A stretch of 11,988 bases of DNA from positions 1-11,988 of the forward strand of contig CALWII010000051.1 in the NCBI GenBank assembly GCA_944380695.1. The letters run 5' to 3'. Every line of letters starts with the position of its first letter. Position 1 is the stretch's first letter. Made by a program: the position numbers and the translations under genes. This document shows, piece by piece, positions 1-7,400 of this stretch. The stretch is from an uncultured Clostridia bacterium. GTDB lineage: Bacteria > Bacillota > Clostridia > Christensenellales > UBA1242. The notes beneath the pieces were generated by a model. That model did no database searches, was not told the origin of the DNA, and saw nothing but the letters and a program-made list of their open reading frames with translations.

Positions 1-33
1 AATTAATCTTTCTGTTTCAATTTTATATTTCAT
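1..33 (-). CDS. N-terminal fragment of a probable GNAT-family acetyltransferase (cut by window edge)
   Basis: Only the first 11 codons are inside the window. They read MKYKIETERLI on the minus strand, starting with ATG at 33-31. The E-T-E-R-L string near the N-terminus is the usual opening of GNAT N-acetyltransferases of the RimJ/RimL type, which transfer acetyl from acetyl-CoA to an amine. A purine-rich ribosome binding site (AAGGGGG, 44-38) lies 4 bases before the ATG, and a TATAAT box is just upstream, so a real gene start is likely. The acetyl-CoA-binding part is outside the window, so the substrate cannot be guessed. The family call rests on a short motif and is tentative. Confidence 0.55.
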   Translation of the reverse strand, partial: MKYKIETERLI

Positions 34-53
34 AGAGCCCCCTTAACAAATTT

Positions 54-59
54 ATTATA
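54..59 (-). promoter_or_regulatory. -10 box for the edge-cut acetyltransferase gene
   Basis: A perfect TATAAT lies at 59-54 on the minus strand, about 10 bases before the AAGGGGG ribosome binding site. No good -35 box is seen at the expected distance (the bases there are TATATA-like). The same spot has a TATAAT on the plus strand at 63-68, so the two boxes form an inverted repeat around GCG. Confidence 0.4.
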
Positions 60-225
60 GCGTATAATATAAAAGATATATAAAAATTTTTTAAGTTTTA
101 TTTTTTAGTTAAAATTTTAAAAATTAAGATTTTTCTATAAAATTTCATTGGTAAAATGTTTATAAATGTTTAAACTTTATAAAATATTTAAGTAAAAGGG
201 AATTTAAAAATAAAACAGAGAAATC

Positions 226-240
226 AAACCCAAAGGGTTC
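226..240 (-). terminator. Possible weak terminator after tRNA-Ser
   Basis: About 15 bases past the tRNA 3' end (minus strand), AACCC-TTT-GGGTT forms a 5-bp hairpin (239-227). It is followed by an interrupted T-rich stretch (TGATTTCTCTGTTTTATTTTT). The stem is short and the T-run is broken, so this is only a plausible terminator. Confidence 0.35.
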
Positions 241-254
241 GGATTGCTCACAAC

Positions 255-342
255 TGGCGGAGGACACAGGATTCGAACCTGCGGATGCTCTCACATCAAC
301 GGTTTTCAAGACCGCCGCTTTAAACCACTCAGCCAATCCTCC
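255..342 (-). tRNA. tRNA-Ser (anticodon UGA), CCA encoded
   Basis: The minus strand folds as a class II tRNA. The acceptor arm GGAGGAT pairs with GTCCTCC (one T-G pair), followed by discriminator G and a gene-encoded CCA at 257-255. The anticodon loop is CTTGAAA, giving anticodon TGA, which reads UCA and other UCN serine codons. The T-arm contains GGTTCGAATCC. A long variable arm lies between the anticodon and T arms, as expected for serine. Its 88-base length with CCA is normal. A strong promoter sits immediately upstream (382-354) and the gene appears to be transcribed alone. Confidence 0.95.
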
Positions 343-353
343 ATAGCAAAATC

Positions 354-382
354 ATTATACTATATCATTTTTGAAAAATCAA
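354..382 (-). promoter_or_regulatory. Promoter of tRNA-Ser
   Basis: On the minus strand, TTGATT (-35, 382-377) and a perfect TATAAT (-10, 359-354) are separated by exactly 17 bases. Transcription would start near 347, about 5 bases before the mature tRNA 5' end. The fit to a housekeeping sigma factor promoter is strong. Confidence 0.75.
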
Positions 383-475
383 GTAAAAATTAAACAAAGC
401 GTGCATTTTTTTTGTTAGAAAACAAAATAAGATGGGTAAAAAAATAAATAGCTTAAACTATTTTGCCACAAAATA

Positions 476-502
476 AAAAAGCTTCCTTTACGGAAGCTTT
501 TT
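476..502 (-). terminator. Intrinsic terminator of the small membrane protein gene
   Basis: GCTTCC (481-486) and GGAAGC (492-497) form a 6-bp GC-containing stem around a 5-base loop. The stem is extended by A-runs on one side and T-runs on the other (476-480, 498-502). Read on the minus strand, it begins just past the stop codon at 506-504 and ends in a T-run. The symmetric flanks mean it could also stop plus-strand transcription. Confidence 0.8.
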
Positions 503-503
503 A

Positions 504-809
504 TTAACCTATAACGAGTGGAACAACTATGCCCGCAATCACAATCAAAAGGCAAACGATGTATAATACCTTCCAAACAGCAGGTTTTGGTCTAACATAT
601 CGCCAAGCTAAAATTGAAACGATTATAATCATAATCGCTGCAGCTATTCCTTGTAGAGCCGAAACAGCAACAGATGAAACACCACAAGCAGAAAGGATAA
701 GTGCAACAGCATATAGTATCGTAGCTGCAACTATTACCCAAAATGAAATTTTGTTTAATCCCCACATTCCGCTTGAACTTGATGATGATTTTTTTGTTTG
801 TTTAGCCAT
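504..809 (-). CDS. Small three-helix membrane protein, function unknown
   Basis: This 101-residue protein has a polar N-terminus (MAKQTKK followed by a run of six serines) and three hydrophobic segments at about residues 21-41, 46-68 and 79-99. A short basic loop (RYVRPKP, about 70-76) sits between helices 2 and 3. It ends with the third helix, so the C-terminus lies at the membrane. No catalytic motif is visible and I do not recognise a named family. The start is well supported: AGGAGG (820-815) lies 5 bases before the ATG at 809-807. A terminator follows the stop directly and a possible promoter precedes it, so it is probably a single-gene transcript. The reading frame on the opposite strand over this gene has no such support. 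Role and topology are open; the serine tract may simply be a flexible cytoplasmic tail. Confidence 0.8.
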   Translation of the reverse strand: MAKQTKKSSSSSSGMWGLNKISFWVIVAATILYAVALILSACGVSSVAVSALQGIAAAIMIIIVSILAWRYVRPKPAVWKVLYIVCLLIVIAGIVVPLVIG

Positions 810-829
810 AATGTCCTCCTTTTATTTTA

Positions 830-858
830 AGATTACTCTTTTAACAAAATTATGTCAA
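830..858 (-). promoter_or_regulatory. Candidate promoter of the small membrane protein gene
   Basis: A perfect TTGACA (858-853, minus strand) is followed after 17 bases by TAATCT (835-830), a poor -10 box matching 3 of 6 positions. The predicted start would fall only a few bases before the ribosome binding site, which is tight. The -35 box is convincing; the -10 box is not. Confidence 0.4.
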
Positions 859-1035
859 ATAAAATGGTATTATTTTATTAAAAAATTATAAAAAATTTAA
901 AAAAATATGTTTTTTTTTAAAATTGAATTATTTTTTTAATTATTTTTTTAAAATAGTTGTTAAAATATAAATAAACTTAAATACATTATTTTTTTAAAAC
1001 GAATTTTTTTAATAAAAATACTAACAATATTCTAT

Positions 1036-1875
1036 ATGAAAAAAATATTATTTTTGATATTGTCAGCCATTTTTGTGTTTAGTGGATTTTTAAATATACC
1101 GAACAATGTCGTGTTAGCACAAGATTGCCAACGAGATGTGCTTATTTTAATGTATCATTCGGTTTTAAAATCAAAAAAAGGAGATTATATTATTTCGCCT
1201 GACGATTTAAAATCTGATTTATTATGGCTTAAAAATCACGGGTACGAAAGTATATTTGTTTCAGAAATTATAGATTATTGTGAAGGGAAGGGAGACTTGC
1301 CCGAAAAATCGGTCGCTATAACATTTGATGATGGGCATTATAATAATTTCTATTATGCAAAACCTATTTTTGAAGTGATGAATTTTAAAGCTACGATAAA
1401 TATTGTTGGCGCATATACAGAATACAGCACTAATAGTGGAGATATTGACAATCCCAACTATTCTCATCTTACTTGGAATGAAATAAAAGAGTTGCAACAA
1501 AACGAGCACTTTGAAATAGGCAATCATACCTATAATATGCATAGTTTAAAACCTCGATATGGAATTGCGAAGACCCAAGGCGAAAACTCGGAGTTGTATA
1601 GGAAACATTTGTGTGAAGATGTTGGCAGGTTGGAGAAATGCTTTCAAGATAAGTGTGGATTTACAACAAATATATTTGCATACCCATTCGGTAAATATTC
1701 GAACGAAAGTTATGAGATATTGTCTTCGCTTGGCTTTAAAGCTTTTTTAACTTGTAATGAAGGTATAAATCACTTAATTAAGGGAGAAAATGCTAAATTA
1801 AAGGAATTAAAAAGATATAATCGTTCGGGCTTGTTCACGACCGAAGCTTTTTTTAAAAAAATAAAGATCAGTTAA
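1036..1875 (+). CDS. Secreted polysaccharide deacetylase (NodB/CE4-type)
   Basis: A 279-residue exported enzyme of the carbohydrate esterase 4 fold, which removes acetyl groups from N-acetyl sugars in polysaccharides such as peptidoglycan. Residues 1-28 are a signal peptide (basic start, hydrophobic core, NVVLA before QD). Family marks seen are MYHS (39-42), the metal- and base-carrying TFDDG (96-100), NHTYNMHSL (163-171) with candidate metal histidines H164 and H169, and YPFG (216-219). A C-terminal LKRYNRSG segment is common in clostridial members, from memory. The second motif reads H-T-x-x-x-H rather than the textbook H-S/T-x-x-H, so metal binding should be modelled. The substrate cannot be told. 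No Shine-Dalgarno sequence precedes the ATG, but the intact signal peptide supports this start. The upstream region is almost pure A/T, with a poor TTGTTA/TACATT promoter candidate at 957-987. No clear terminator follows. Confidence 0.88.
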   Translation: MKKILFLILSAIFVFSGFLNIPNNVVLAQDCQRDVLILMYHSVLKSKKGDYIISPDDLKSDLLWLKNHGYESIFVSEIIDYCEGKGDLPEKSVAITFDDGHYNNFYYAKPIFEVMNFKATINIVGAYTEYSTNSGDIDNPNYSHLTWNEIKELQQNEHFEIGNHTYNMHSLKPRYGIAKTQGENSELYRKHLCEDVGRLEKCFQDKCGFTTNIFAYPFGKYSNESYEILSSLGFKAFLTCNEGINHLIKGENAKLKELKRYNRSGLFTTEAFFKKIKIS

Positions 1876-1921
1876 AATTTTAAGTTATTTTAAAAAATAG
1901 TTTTATTTTGTCTCCAAAAAA

Positions 1922-1930
1922 TGATATAAT
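1922..1930 (+). promoter_or_regulatory. Extended -10 promoter of the LOG-family gene
   Basis: TGATATAAT matches the extended -10 consensus TG-N-TATAAT exactly. The -35 region 17-18 bases upstream is only TTTATT-like, which is usual for extended -10 promoters. It lies in the short gap between the deacetylase stop and the next start, so this gene can be transcribed independently. Confidence 0.6.
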
Positions 1931-1956
1931 ATATGATGTAAACAAATGGAGGCACA

Positions 1957-2499
1957 ATGAAAAAAAGAAAAATTTTTATGGCTTGCGGAATGAATATGCC
2001 TAAAGATGAAAAATTAATAGAAGAGTTAAAACTAATTGCAAAACACGTGGCAGAAACGGGATGGACTATTGCTCAAGGCGGTAACTATACGGGGATAATG
2101 GGGTTAATGGTCGATGAGTTCGCAAAATATTCTAATGATATATATATGATTATGCCGAAAAAGTTTCGCAAGGACTTGCCAAAACTTACCTTTAAAGAAT
2201 TGATGCTGGTTGAAGATGAGGCGTCTAGATTGGTTAACATTGTAAAAAAATGTGAAGTTATTGTGATATTGCCGGGAGGGTCGGGGACGATCGAAGAATT
2301 TATGTATTTAATTGAGACAAAGAAATACTTCGAACACGAAAGAGAGATTATTGTGTTTAATTATGAAGGATATTACAACGATCTTTTTACACAATTCAAA
2401 AAATGTGTTGATTTTGGATTGTTGGCAGAGGGGGCTTTAAAATTTAAGGTTGCAGAAACCTCAAAAGAGTTATGTAAACTTATAGATTTAGCAAAATAA
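1957..2499 (+). CDS. LOG-family protein (nucleoside 5'-monophosphate phosphoribohydrolase-like)
   Basis: A 180-residue cytoplasmic Rossmann-fold protein of the LOG family, often mislabelled lysine decarboxylase. Characterised members cleave the N-glycosidic bond of nucleoside 5'-monophosphates, including cytokinin ribotides, releasing the base and ribose 5-phosphate. The decisive motif is PGGSGTIEE (106-114), which matches PGGxGTxxE and supplies the catalytic glutamate. An earlier GGNYTGIMG (41-49) stands in for the usual GGGxxGLMG, and R91 in EASRL is the candidate for the conserved catalytic arginine normally found in a MHxRK-like block. Length is typical. The start is supported by GGAGG (1948-1952), 4 bases before the ATG. 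It has its own extended -10 promoter after the deacetylase gene, and no functional link between the two is evident. The natural substrate is unknown; the N-terminal motif differences suggest a subgroup away from the classical plant-type LOGs. Confidence 0.85.
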   Translation: MKKRKIFMACGMNMPKDEKLIEELKLIAKHVAETGWTIAQGGNYTGIMGLMVDEFAKYSNDIYMIMPKKFRKDLPKLTFKELMLVEDEASRLVNIVKKCEVIVILPGGSGTIEEFMYLIETKKYFEHEREIIVFNYEGYYNDLFTQFKKCVDFGLLAEGALKFKVAETSKELCKLIDLAK

Positions 2500-2867
2500 T
2501 AATATTAAAAAAAGAATAAAATATTTTGATAAGATAAATTTTTAAAAATGTTTATATATTTTAAAAAAAATAAAAAAATGTTTAATTATGCAATAATCTA
2601 TTAATAAAAAATATTATGTATTATTTTTTTTATTAATCCAATAATTAAATCTTCTTAAATACACTTAAAAATATTTTAATTATTTTTCTTAATTATTTTT
2701 CAGTTTGTTAACATCGAAAATTAATTAATGTATTAATTTATTACAAATTAGACAGTTAATCTTAATTAAAATTATTTTTTAAAATGCGGTTGTATTTATA
2801 AAAAATTTTAAAATAAACTGTTTTTAATTGATGTAAAATCATAATTATTTTCTTTTAAAATTAAATA
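2500..2867. other. AT-rich intergenic spacer, no gene seen
   Basis: The region between the LOG-family gene and the shared terminator is almost entirely A and T. Every ATG I checked on the plus strand hits a stop within a few codons, and no tRNA-like or riboswitch-like fold is seen. Two AT-only inverted repeats occur: a 12-bp stem at 2600-2637 (14-base loop) and a 7-bp stem at 2723-2738 (2-base loop). In such biased sequence both may be chance. The first could help end transcription of the LOG-family gene. Confidence 0.6.
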
Positions 2868-2903
2868 AAAACTTGTAAAATATTATTTTTACAAGTTTTT
2901 TTT
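2868..2903. terminator. Bidirectional terminator between the convergent LOG-family gene and trpS
   Basis: A 13-bp perfect stem (2868-2880 with 2887-2899, core ACTTGT/ACAAGT) closes a 6-base loop. On the plus strand it is followed by a long T-run (2896-2903). On the minus strand it is followed by TTTTTATTTAATTTT-like sequence. It lies just past the trpS stop and should end trpS transcription. It may also stop read-through from the plus-strand gene. Confidence 0.75.
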
Positions 2904-2920
2904 GCTTTTTTCATTAAAAT

Positions 2921-3979
2921 TTAGTCAATTTTAATGATATCTCTATAATTAATGCCTATAGATTTTTTCATTCTTTTTAAAGTTTCGTTTGCGACTTTGT
3001 TTGCCGTGTCAGAACCATTAAATAATATTTTGTAAACTTGCTGAATGTTTTGTTCTAGCGTTTTTCGTTTTTCGCGAATGGGTTGTAAAATTTCTTGTAT
3101 AATGTTGTTCAAGAAAATCTTTATTTTAACATCGCCCAATCCACCTTTTTTATAGTGAGATTTTAATTGATCGAGATTTTCATATTCAGGTAGATATTTT
3201 TTAAATGAATCTGGTTGAACAAAGGCGTTTAAATACTCAAATACGACATTTCCTTCTATTTTACCGGGATCAGATATCTTAATATGGTTAGGGTCGGTGT
3301 ACATATTCATAATTTTTTGTTTAATGGTATCAGAGGAATCGCTTAAATTTATACAATTTCCTAGAGATTTGCTCATTTTCCCTTTTCCATCTGTTCCGAC
3401 TAATCTTGCTTGAGATTTTTCATTTGGCACAATGGCATCTGGCAAGATAAAAGTGTTGCCATACAAGTTATTAAATGATTTTGCGATTTCTCGTGCTTGC
3501 TCCAACATCGGTTTTTGGTCTTCGCCTGCGGGAACAAGATTGGTGTCAAATGCTAATATGTCAGCTGTTTGGCTTACAGGATAAGTTAAAAATCCCATTG
3601 GTAAACTTTCTTCGAACCCACGAAGTTTTATCTCTTCTTTTACCGTAGGATTTCTTTTTAAACGGGACAAAGTTACAAGATTCATAAAATAAAAAGTCAT
3701 CTCTGTCAGCGCAGGGATTTCAGATTGGATAAAAACGCAAGTTTTTTCAGGATCGACGCCACAAGCTAACAGGTCTAAAGCGACTTCAATAATGTTATCT
3801 TTAACCTTTTGTACATTTCCTGCGTTATCTGTTAGAGATTGTGAGTCAGCAATCATTAAATAAAACTTGTCGTAATTACCGGCGTTTTGTATGTCGACCA
3901 CTTGTTTTACTGCTCCAATATAGTGCCCAATATGAAGTTTTCCTGTTGGTCTAATCCCGGTCAAAATTATGTTTTTCAT
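2921..3979 (-). CDS. trpS: Tryptophanyl-tRNA synthetase
   Basis: A 352-residue class I aminoacyl-tRNA synthetase that charges tRNA-Trp with tryptophan using ATP in the cytoplasm. The ATP-binding HIGH signature is intact at 16-19 (KLHIGHY) and the second signature is a perfect KMSKS at 201-205. GEDQ (152-155), typical of bacterial TrpS, lies between them, and the C-terminal helical domain is complete. Length is slightly above the usual 330-340. The start is ATG 3979-3977: GAGG (3989-3986) lies 6 bases before it. An in-frame GTG four codons upstream (3991) overlaps that ribosome binding site and sits at the predicted transcription start, so it is unlikely to be used. A good promoter sits at 4027-3999, and a terminator follows the stop. 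The gene is divergent from the giant surface protein gene and seems monocistronic. No second trpS is in view. Confidence 0.97.
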   Translation of the reverse strand: MKNIILTGIRPTGKLHIGHYIGAVKQVVDIQNAGNYDKFYLMIADSQSLTDNAGNVQKVKDNIIEVALDLLACGVDPEKTCVFIQSEIPALTEMTFYFMNLVTLSRLKRNPTVKEEIKLRGFEESLPMGFLTYPVSQTADILAFDTNLVPAGEDQKPMLEQAREIAKSFNNLYGNTFILPDAIVPNEKSQARLVGTDGKGKMSKSLGNCINLSDSSDTIKQKIMNMYTDPNHIKISDPGKIEGNVVFEYLNAFVQPDSFKKYLPEYENLDQLKSHYKKGGLGDVKIKIFLNNIIQEILQPIREKRKTLEQNIQQVYKILFNGSDTANKVANETLKRMKKSIGINYRDIIKID

Positions 3980-3998
3980 AAATTTCCTCACTAGAAAT

Positions 3999-4027
3999 AT
4001 TTTACTTGACGAGGTCTAAAAAGTCAA
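3999..4027 (-). promoter_or_regulatory. Promoter of trpS
   Basis: TTGACT (4027-4022) and TAAAAT (4004-3999) are separated by exactly 17 bases on the minus strand. Transcription would begin near 3992, leaving about a dozen bases of leader before the ATG at 3979. This excludes a T-box riboswitch for this promoter. Phased A-tracts begin directly upstream of the -35 box and could act like an UP element. Confidence 0.75.
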
Positions 4028-4035
4028 TTATTTTT

Positions 4036-4083
4036 AAAAAAAATTAAAAAAAATTAAAAAAAATTAAGAAAAATTAAAAAAAA
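4036..4083. repeat. Phased A-tract array (10-bp period), predicted bent DNA
   Basis: Runs of eight A's separated by TT start at 4036, 4046, 4056 and 4076; the fourth unit, at 4066, is interrupted by a G at 4068. The period is exactly 10 bases over five units, close to one helical turn. A-tracts repeated in phase with the helix are the classic cause of intrinsic DNA curvature. The array lies just upstream of the trpS -35 box, and roughly 170 bases upstream of the -35 region of the divergent giant gene. Confidence 0.75.
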
Positions 4084-4251
4084 TTATAAAATTAATAAAA
4101 GAATGTTTATTTTATAAAAAAAATTATATTTTACAAAAAAAGATAAAATTTTTTAGCTTTTTTTAAAAGACAAAAAAATAGAAGAATTTTTTTTCTCATA
4201 AAAGCATAATTTTTCTAATTTTAAAAAAATTGTTAAAATTGGTCGAAATAT
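4084..4251. other. AT-rich spacer between the A-tract array and the giant-gene promoter
   Basis: Continuous A/T-rich sequence with A- and T-runs of irregular spacing. I see no open frame with a ribosome binding site, no hairpin with GC content and no recognisable operator. Confidence 0.5.
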
Positions 4252-4281
4252 TTGGTTATTTTTTTTGTGTTGTGCTATACT
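4252..4281 (+). promoter_or_regulatory. Promoter of the giant surface protein gene
   Basis: TATACT (4276-4281) preceded by TGC forms an extended -10 box (TG-N-TATACT). A partial -35 box, TTGGTT (4252-4257), is 18 bases upstream. The start site would be near 4288, giving a leader of about 38 bases that contains a hairpin and the ribosome binding site. Confidence 0.55.
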
Positions 4282-4294
4282 CTATTTGTAAGTT

Positions 4295-4311
4295 AATCTC
4301 TTATAGAGATT
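4295..4311 (+). promoter_or_regulatory. Leader hairpin next to the ribosome binding site of the giant gene
   Basis: AATCTCT (4295-4301) and AGAGATT (4305-4311) pair perfectly around a 3-base TAT loop. The hairpin ends 2 bases before AAGGAG (4314-4319). The left arm (ATCTC, 4296-4300) could instead pair with a second GAGAT copy at 4317-4321, which overlaps the ribosome binding site. It may stabilise the mRNA 5' end or tune translation; there is no T-run, so it is not a terminator. Confidence 0.5.
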
Positions 4312-4325
4312 GCAAGGAGATGAAT

Positions 4326-4463
4326 ATGATTAAAACAAAAAAAATAGGCAGTTTAATTTTTGCGATATTGTTTGCCACCTTAACATTTGGTGCTGGCATT
4401 TTTCTGCCAAGTATTTTTAAGAATTTATCAACTCAAAGTTCATCACAGAGTAGCGTTAGTGCA
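4326..4463 (+). other. Export signal of the giant protein
   Basis: Residues 3-6 (KTKK) are basic, 7-27 form a hydrophobic core, and a Ser/Gln-rich stretch follows to V-S-A at 44-46, a possible signal peptidase site before E47. The long gap between core and site is unusual. Cleavage could occur earlier, or the segment could stay as a membrane anchor. Confidence 0.7.
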
Positions 4464-7400
4464 GAGGCTGATTTTAAAAAACCAATTTCAACTTCTGGTT
4501 TGACGGCAACCTCTATTAAGGGTTACACATTTTACCAAATCAGTTCAGCTTCTGAATTGGCAGGCGTTGCCTATGCCGTAAATCAAGGCGTGCAAGATTG
4601 GGCATCGGCAAACTACATACTAACAGCAGATATCGACCTTAAAGGAGCCGGTTGGACTCCTATAGGAACAGCTGCCAATCCTTTTACAGGAAGGTTTAAC
4701 GGTAATGGCCACACTATTTCTGGTATGTTTTCAGTAGAAGGCGTTTCGTACGATGAATATGTCGGGCTGTTTGGTTATGTCGGCAAAACAGGTTCAACAA
4801 AAGCGGCAATCTATGACTTGGTGATCGGCAGTCTTTCTTTTACTCCGAGTGTTAACGATGTTAAAAATGCGGGCAGATTAGCCGGGCATATAGAAAATGC
4901 AGTTTTAGCCGATATTTATGACTGGGGCTTTGTTACTATCCCAGCATCATTAAAATTTATGACAATTGGTACGATTGGGTCGGATGTCACTTTATTCGGT
5001 GGTGACTCTTTTGTTATGAATGGGGTCCTCAAAACACCAGGCACTTACACTGATTTAGGGCTTGGTATACAATTTGGATATTCCAGTATAAGTAGTTTTA
5101 GTCTTTCAGGGTCAAGTCTTTATGTTGTTGATGATGAGATTGGACAGTATCAATTGGGGGATGAAGTTTTAAATGGTGGAATAAGAATTTTGCATAGCGG
5201 CTCAACAATCATTAATGCAGAAGAGCAAGGAATTATTTCCAATAATTATATTTCTGATTTGCCAAAAGTTATAGGTGAAGATGAAACAATCGCTGAAAAC
5301 GATGTCGTGCTTGTGCCGTCATCAACAGGAAAGAAACCAACAGGGTTTTATACTACAAGTACTACCGGTGGGTCAAAGATTTCTACGGTGACGAATTATT
5401 TGACTAGCTACCCGAGTAAAAATGGGCCATTGTATGCAAGATGGAAAGATTTGACTTATAATGCAACCGTAAACTTGGGTTATGGTGACAATCAACCTGT
5501 TAACATTCAAATACCTTTTTATGAAAGTTGGGATGCTGTTATTGACAAACTTACTGAACCAGGTGAAGGCTATATTCTTTCCGCTATAATTGGTGCTGAT
5601 ACTCAACAGTATGCAGGAGAAGAGTACTACTCGACAAACATCACTTGGAATAATGAATTTACTATTCCAACAATAAATGAAAGCTATCCTAAAGGGGATA
5701 AGGTTGTTCATTGGTCAGATACGAATGTGAGTTTGCAAGCTCAATGGCAACAAACTCGTGTGAATTCTGTCTTTAAGCTTGATAATAATGATGATGACAA
5801 GGTGACTTTTACAGGAGATGATGTTGCTGTAATTTCTATAGACGCTGTTTATAAAACAACAAGTGGTTCGACATCAGTTGGTGTTGCATTGTCGGGAAGA
5901 GGGGAACAAGAACCAGGAGTTTACGATCTTGTTTCTGCTGCTGGCACAGGCATTGAGTTTATTATCAAGTTGAAATCTGGATTTTCGGTTGCTAACGCAG
6001 ATATATTACGTGGTGGTAGCAATTATGACGAAACTATAAAGCCGACAATTACATATTTATTAAAGGACAAAACAGAAAACACCTATTCGGTAATAATTGG
6101 AGGAAGTGGAATTATCAGTAGTAATGCTGAAATCACAGTAACTGTCCAAAGAGCTGAAATGTCAATTGGTGTAAAAGAATTAAATTCAACAGGCGTTTCA
6201 AGTTTTGACATAGAGGAAGAAAATGAAAACTATACCAGCTTTGATGCGGAGAGTAAAACAGTTACAACTAGAATTGGTGAAAGCTTTACTTTGCGCATTA
6301 ATTGGAAACCAGGATACGAATACAATAGCTACAATTTGCCAGATGGATTGAAATATGTTGGTATTTCTGACGCTAGCGATTCGGCAGGGCCATATACAGA
6401 AATTTCCGTATCAGTCACAAGGGTTGTTGCTGAAAATCAATTCATTACTGTCGAAGCAAAAGCTATGAATTTTTACATTAAGGCAGAGGTAGTCTATGAA
6501 CAATATTTGTCAGAACTCCCAGGTTATATTAATGTAACAAACGGCGAAGAGGGAGGCCAAACTCAAACCGGAGAGACTTGGACATTAACATTGCCAGATG
6601 ACAAGAAAACTATTTCGATTACAACGAAAAATAATGATTATTATATTGTTGATAAAATTGAAATTCTGTCCCCAAATAGTAAAATTCCTGAACCTATGAG
6701 CGAAGTCGATGGGACAGGAGATAATGGTGTTACAGAATGGAAATACGTTGTCGATAATGAGATAGGTGGTGGAGAGACTTATACAATCAAAGTTTATTGG
6801 AAACACGCAACATATTCTGTGAATTTTAAAGGAATGTATCGTGAGAATAATTCGTTCACAGATATAAGGGGCGTTGATGGACAAGCTATTGCAGACACCG
6901 ACTCCGTTATTACTTTTAAATTGTCAAACGACCAATCGGAACAGATATCTTCTTATGAACCTGGGCAAAACATAGTTTTGAGTTACAACATAATTAGCGA
7001 ATACTACGAATTTGTTGATTGGTATTATTCAAATGGTAATGTTGTTGTATTTGAAGAATCGGGTAGTAAACAACTTGTTGCATCTGCTTCAAACCTTAAC
7101 ATTTACGGTGTGGTAAAAGGTAAACCAGCAACTGTAACATTAAACAGTCCTATTACTTACTACGAATATAATGACAAGATTTATTCGAAGTCAGATTTGG
7201 GTAGAGTCACATCAGACGGCGGGACTCCATCTGTTGAGTTTGTGTTCTCAAACACTTTTTCTGGTGAATTTACCATTCAAACCAAACCAGGTTATACTGT
7301 TTCAAAAATTTTGATAGGACCAAGTACTGCGACTATAACTAAAAGTGGAGATAATTACGAAGCAAACGGTTATTATGAATTTTCGGATATTAGCAAATTA

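Noticed and set aside
529..891. Plus-strand open frame of 120 codons opposite the small membrane protein gene
   Set aside because: No ribosome binding site and no recognisable domain. The minus-strand gene has a perfect AGGAGG site, three clean membrane helices and a terminator at its stop.
1261..1542. Minus-strand frame inside the deacetylase gene
   Set aside because: The plus strand carries the signal peptide and the catalytic motifs; the minus translation has no recognisable features.
2600..2637. AT-only 12-bp inverted repeat as a terminator or origin element
   Set aside because: No GC in the stem, the T-run lies inside the stem, and such pairings are expected by chance in this composition. 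No DnaA-box cluster or partner repeats were seen.
3980..3991. GTG start for trpS four codons upstream
   Set aside because: It overlaps the GAGG ribosome binding site of the ATG at 3979 and lies at the predicted transcription start.
5373..5711. Minus-strand open frames inside the giant gene (also 6585-6884, 7779-8087, 8102-8326, 10406-10627, 10970-11167)
   Set aside because: They lie opposite a continuous coding frame with family motifs. Their translations show no domains, and no promoter or binding site was seen.
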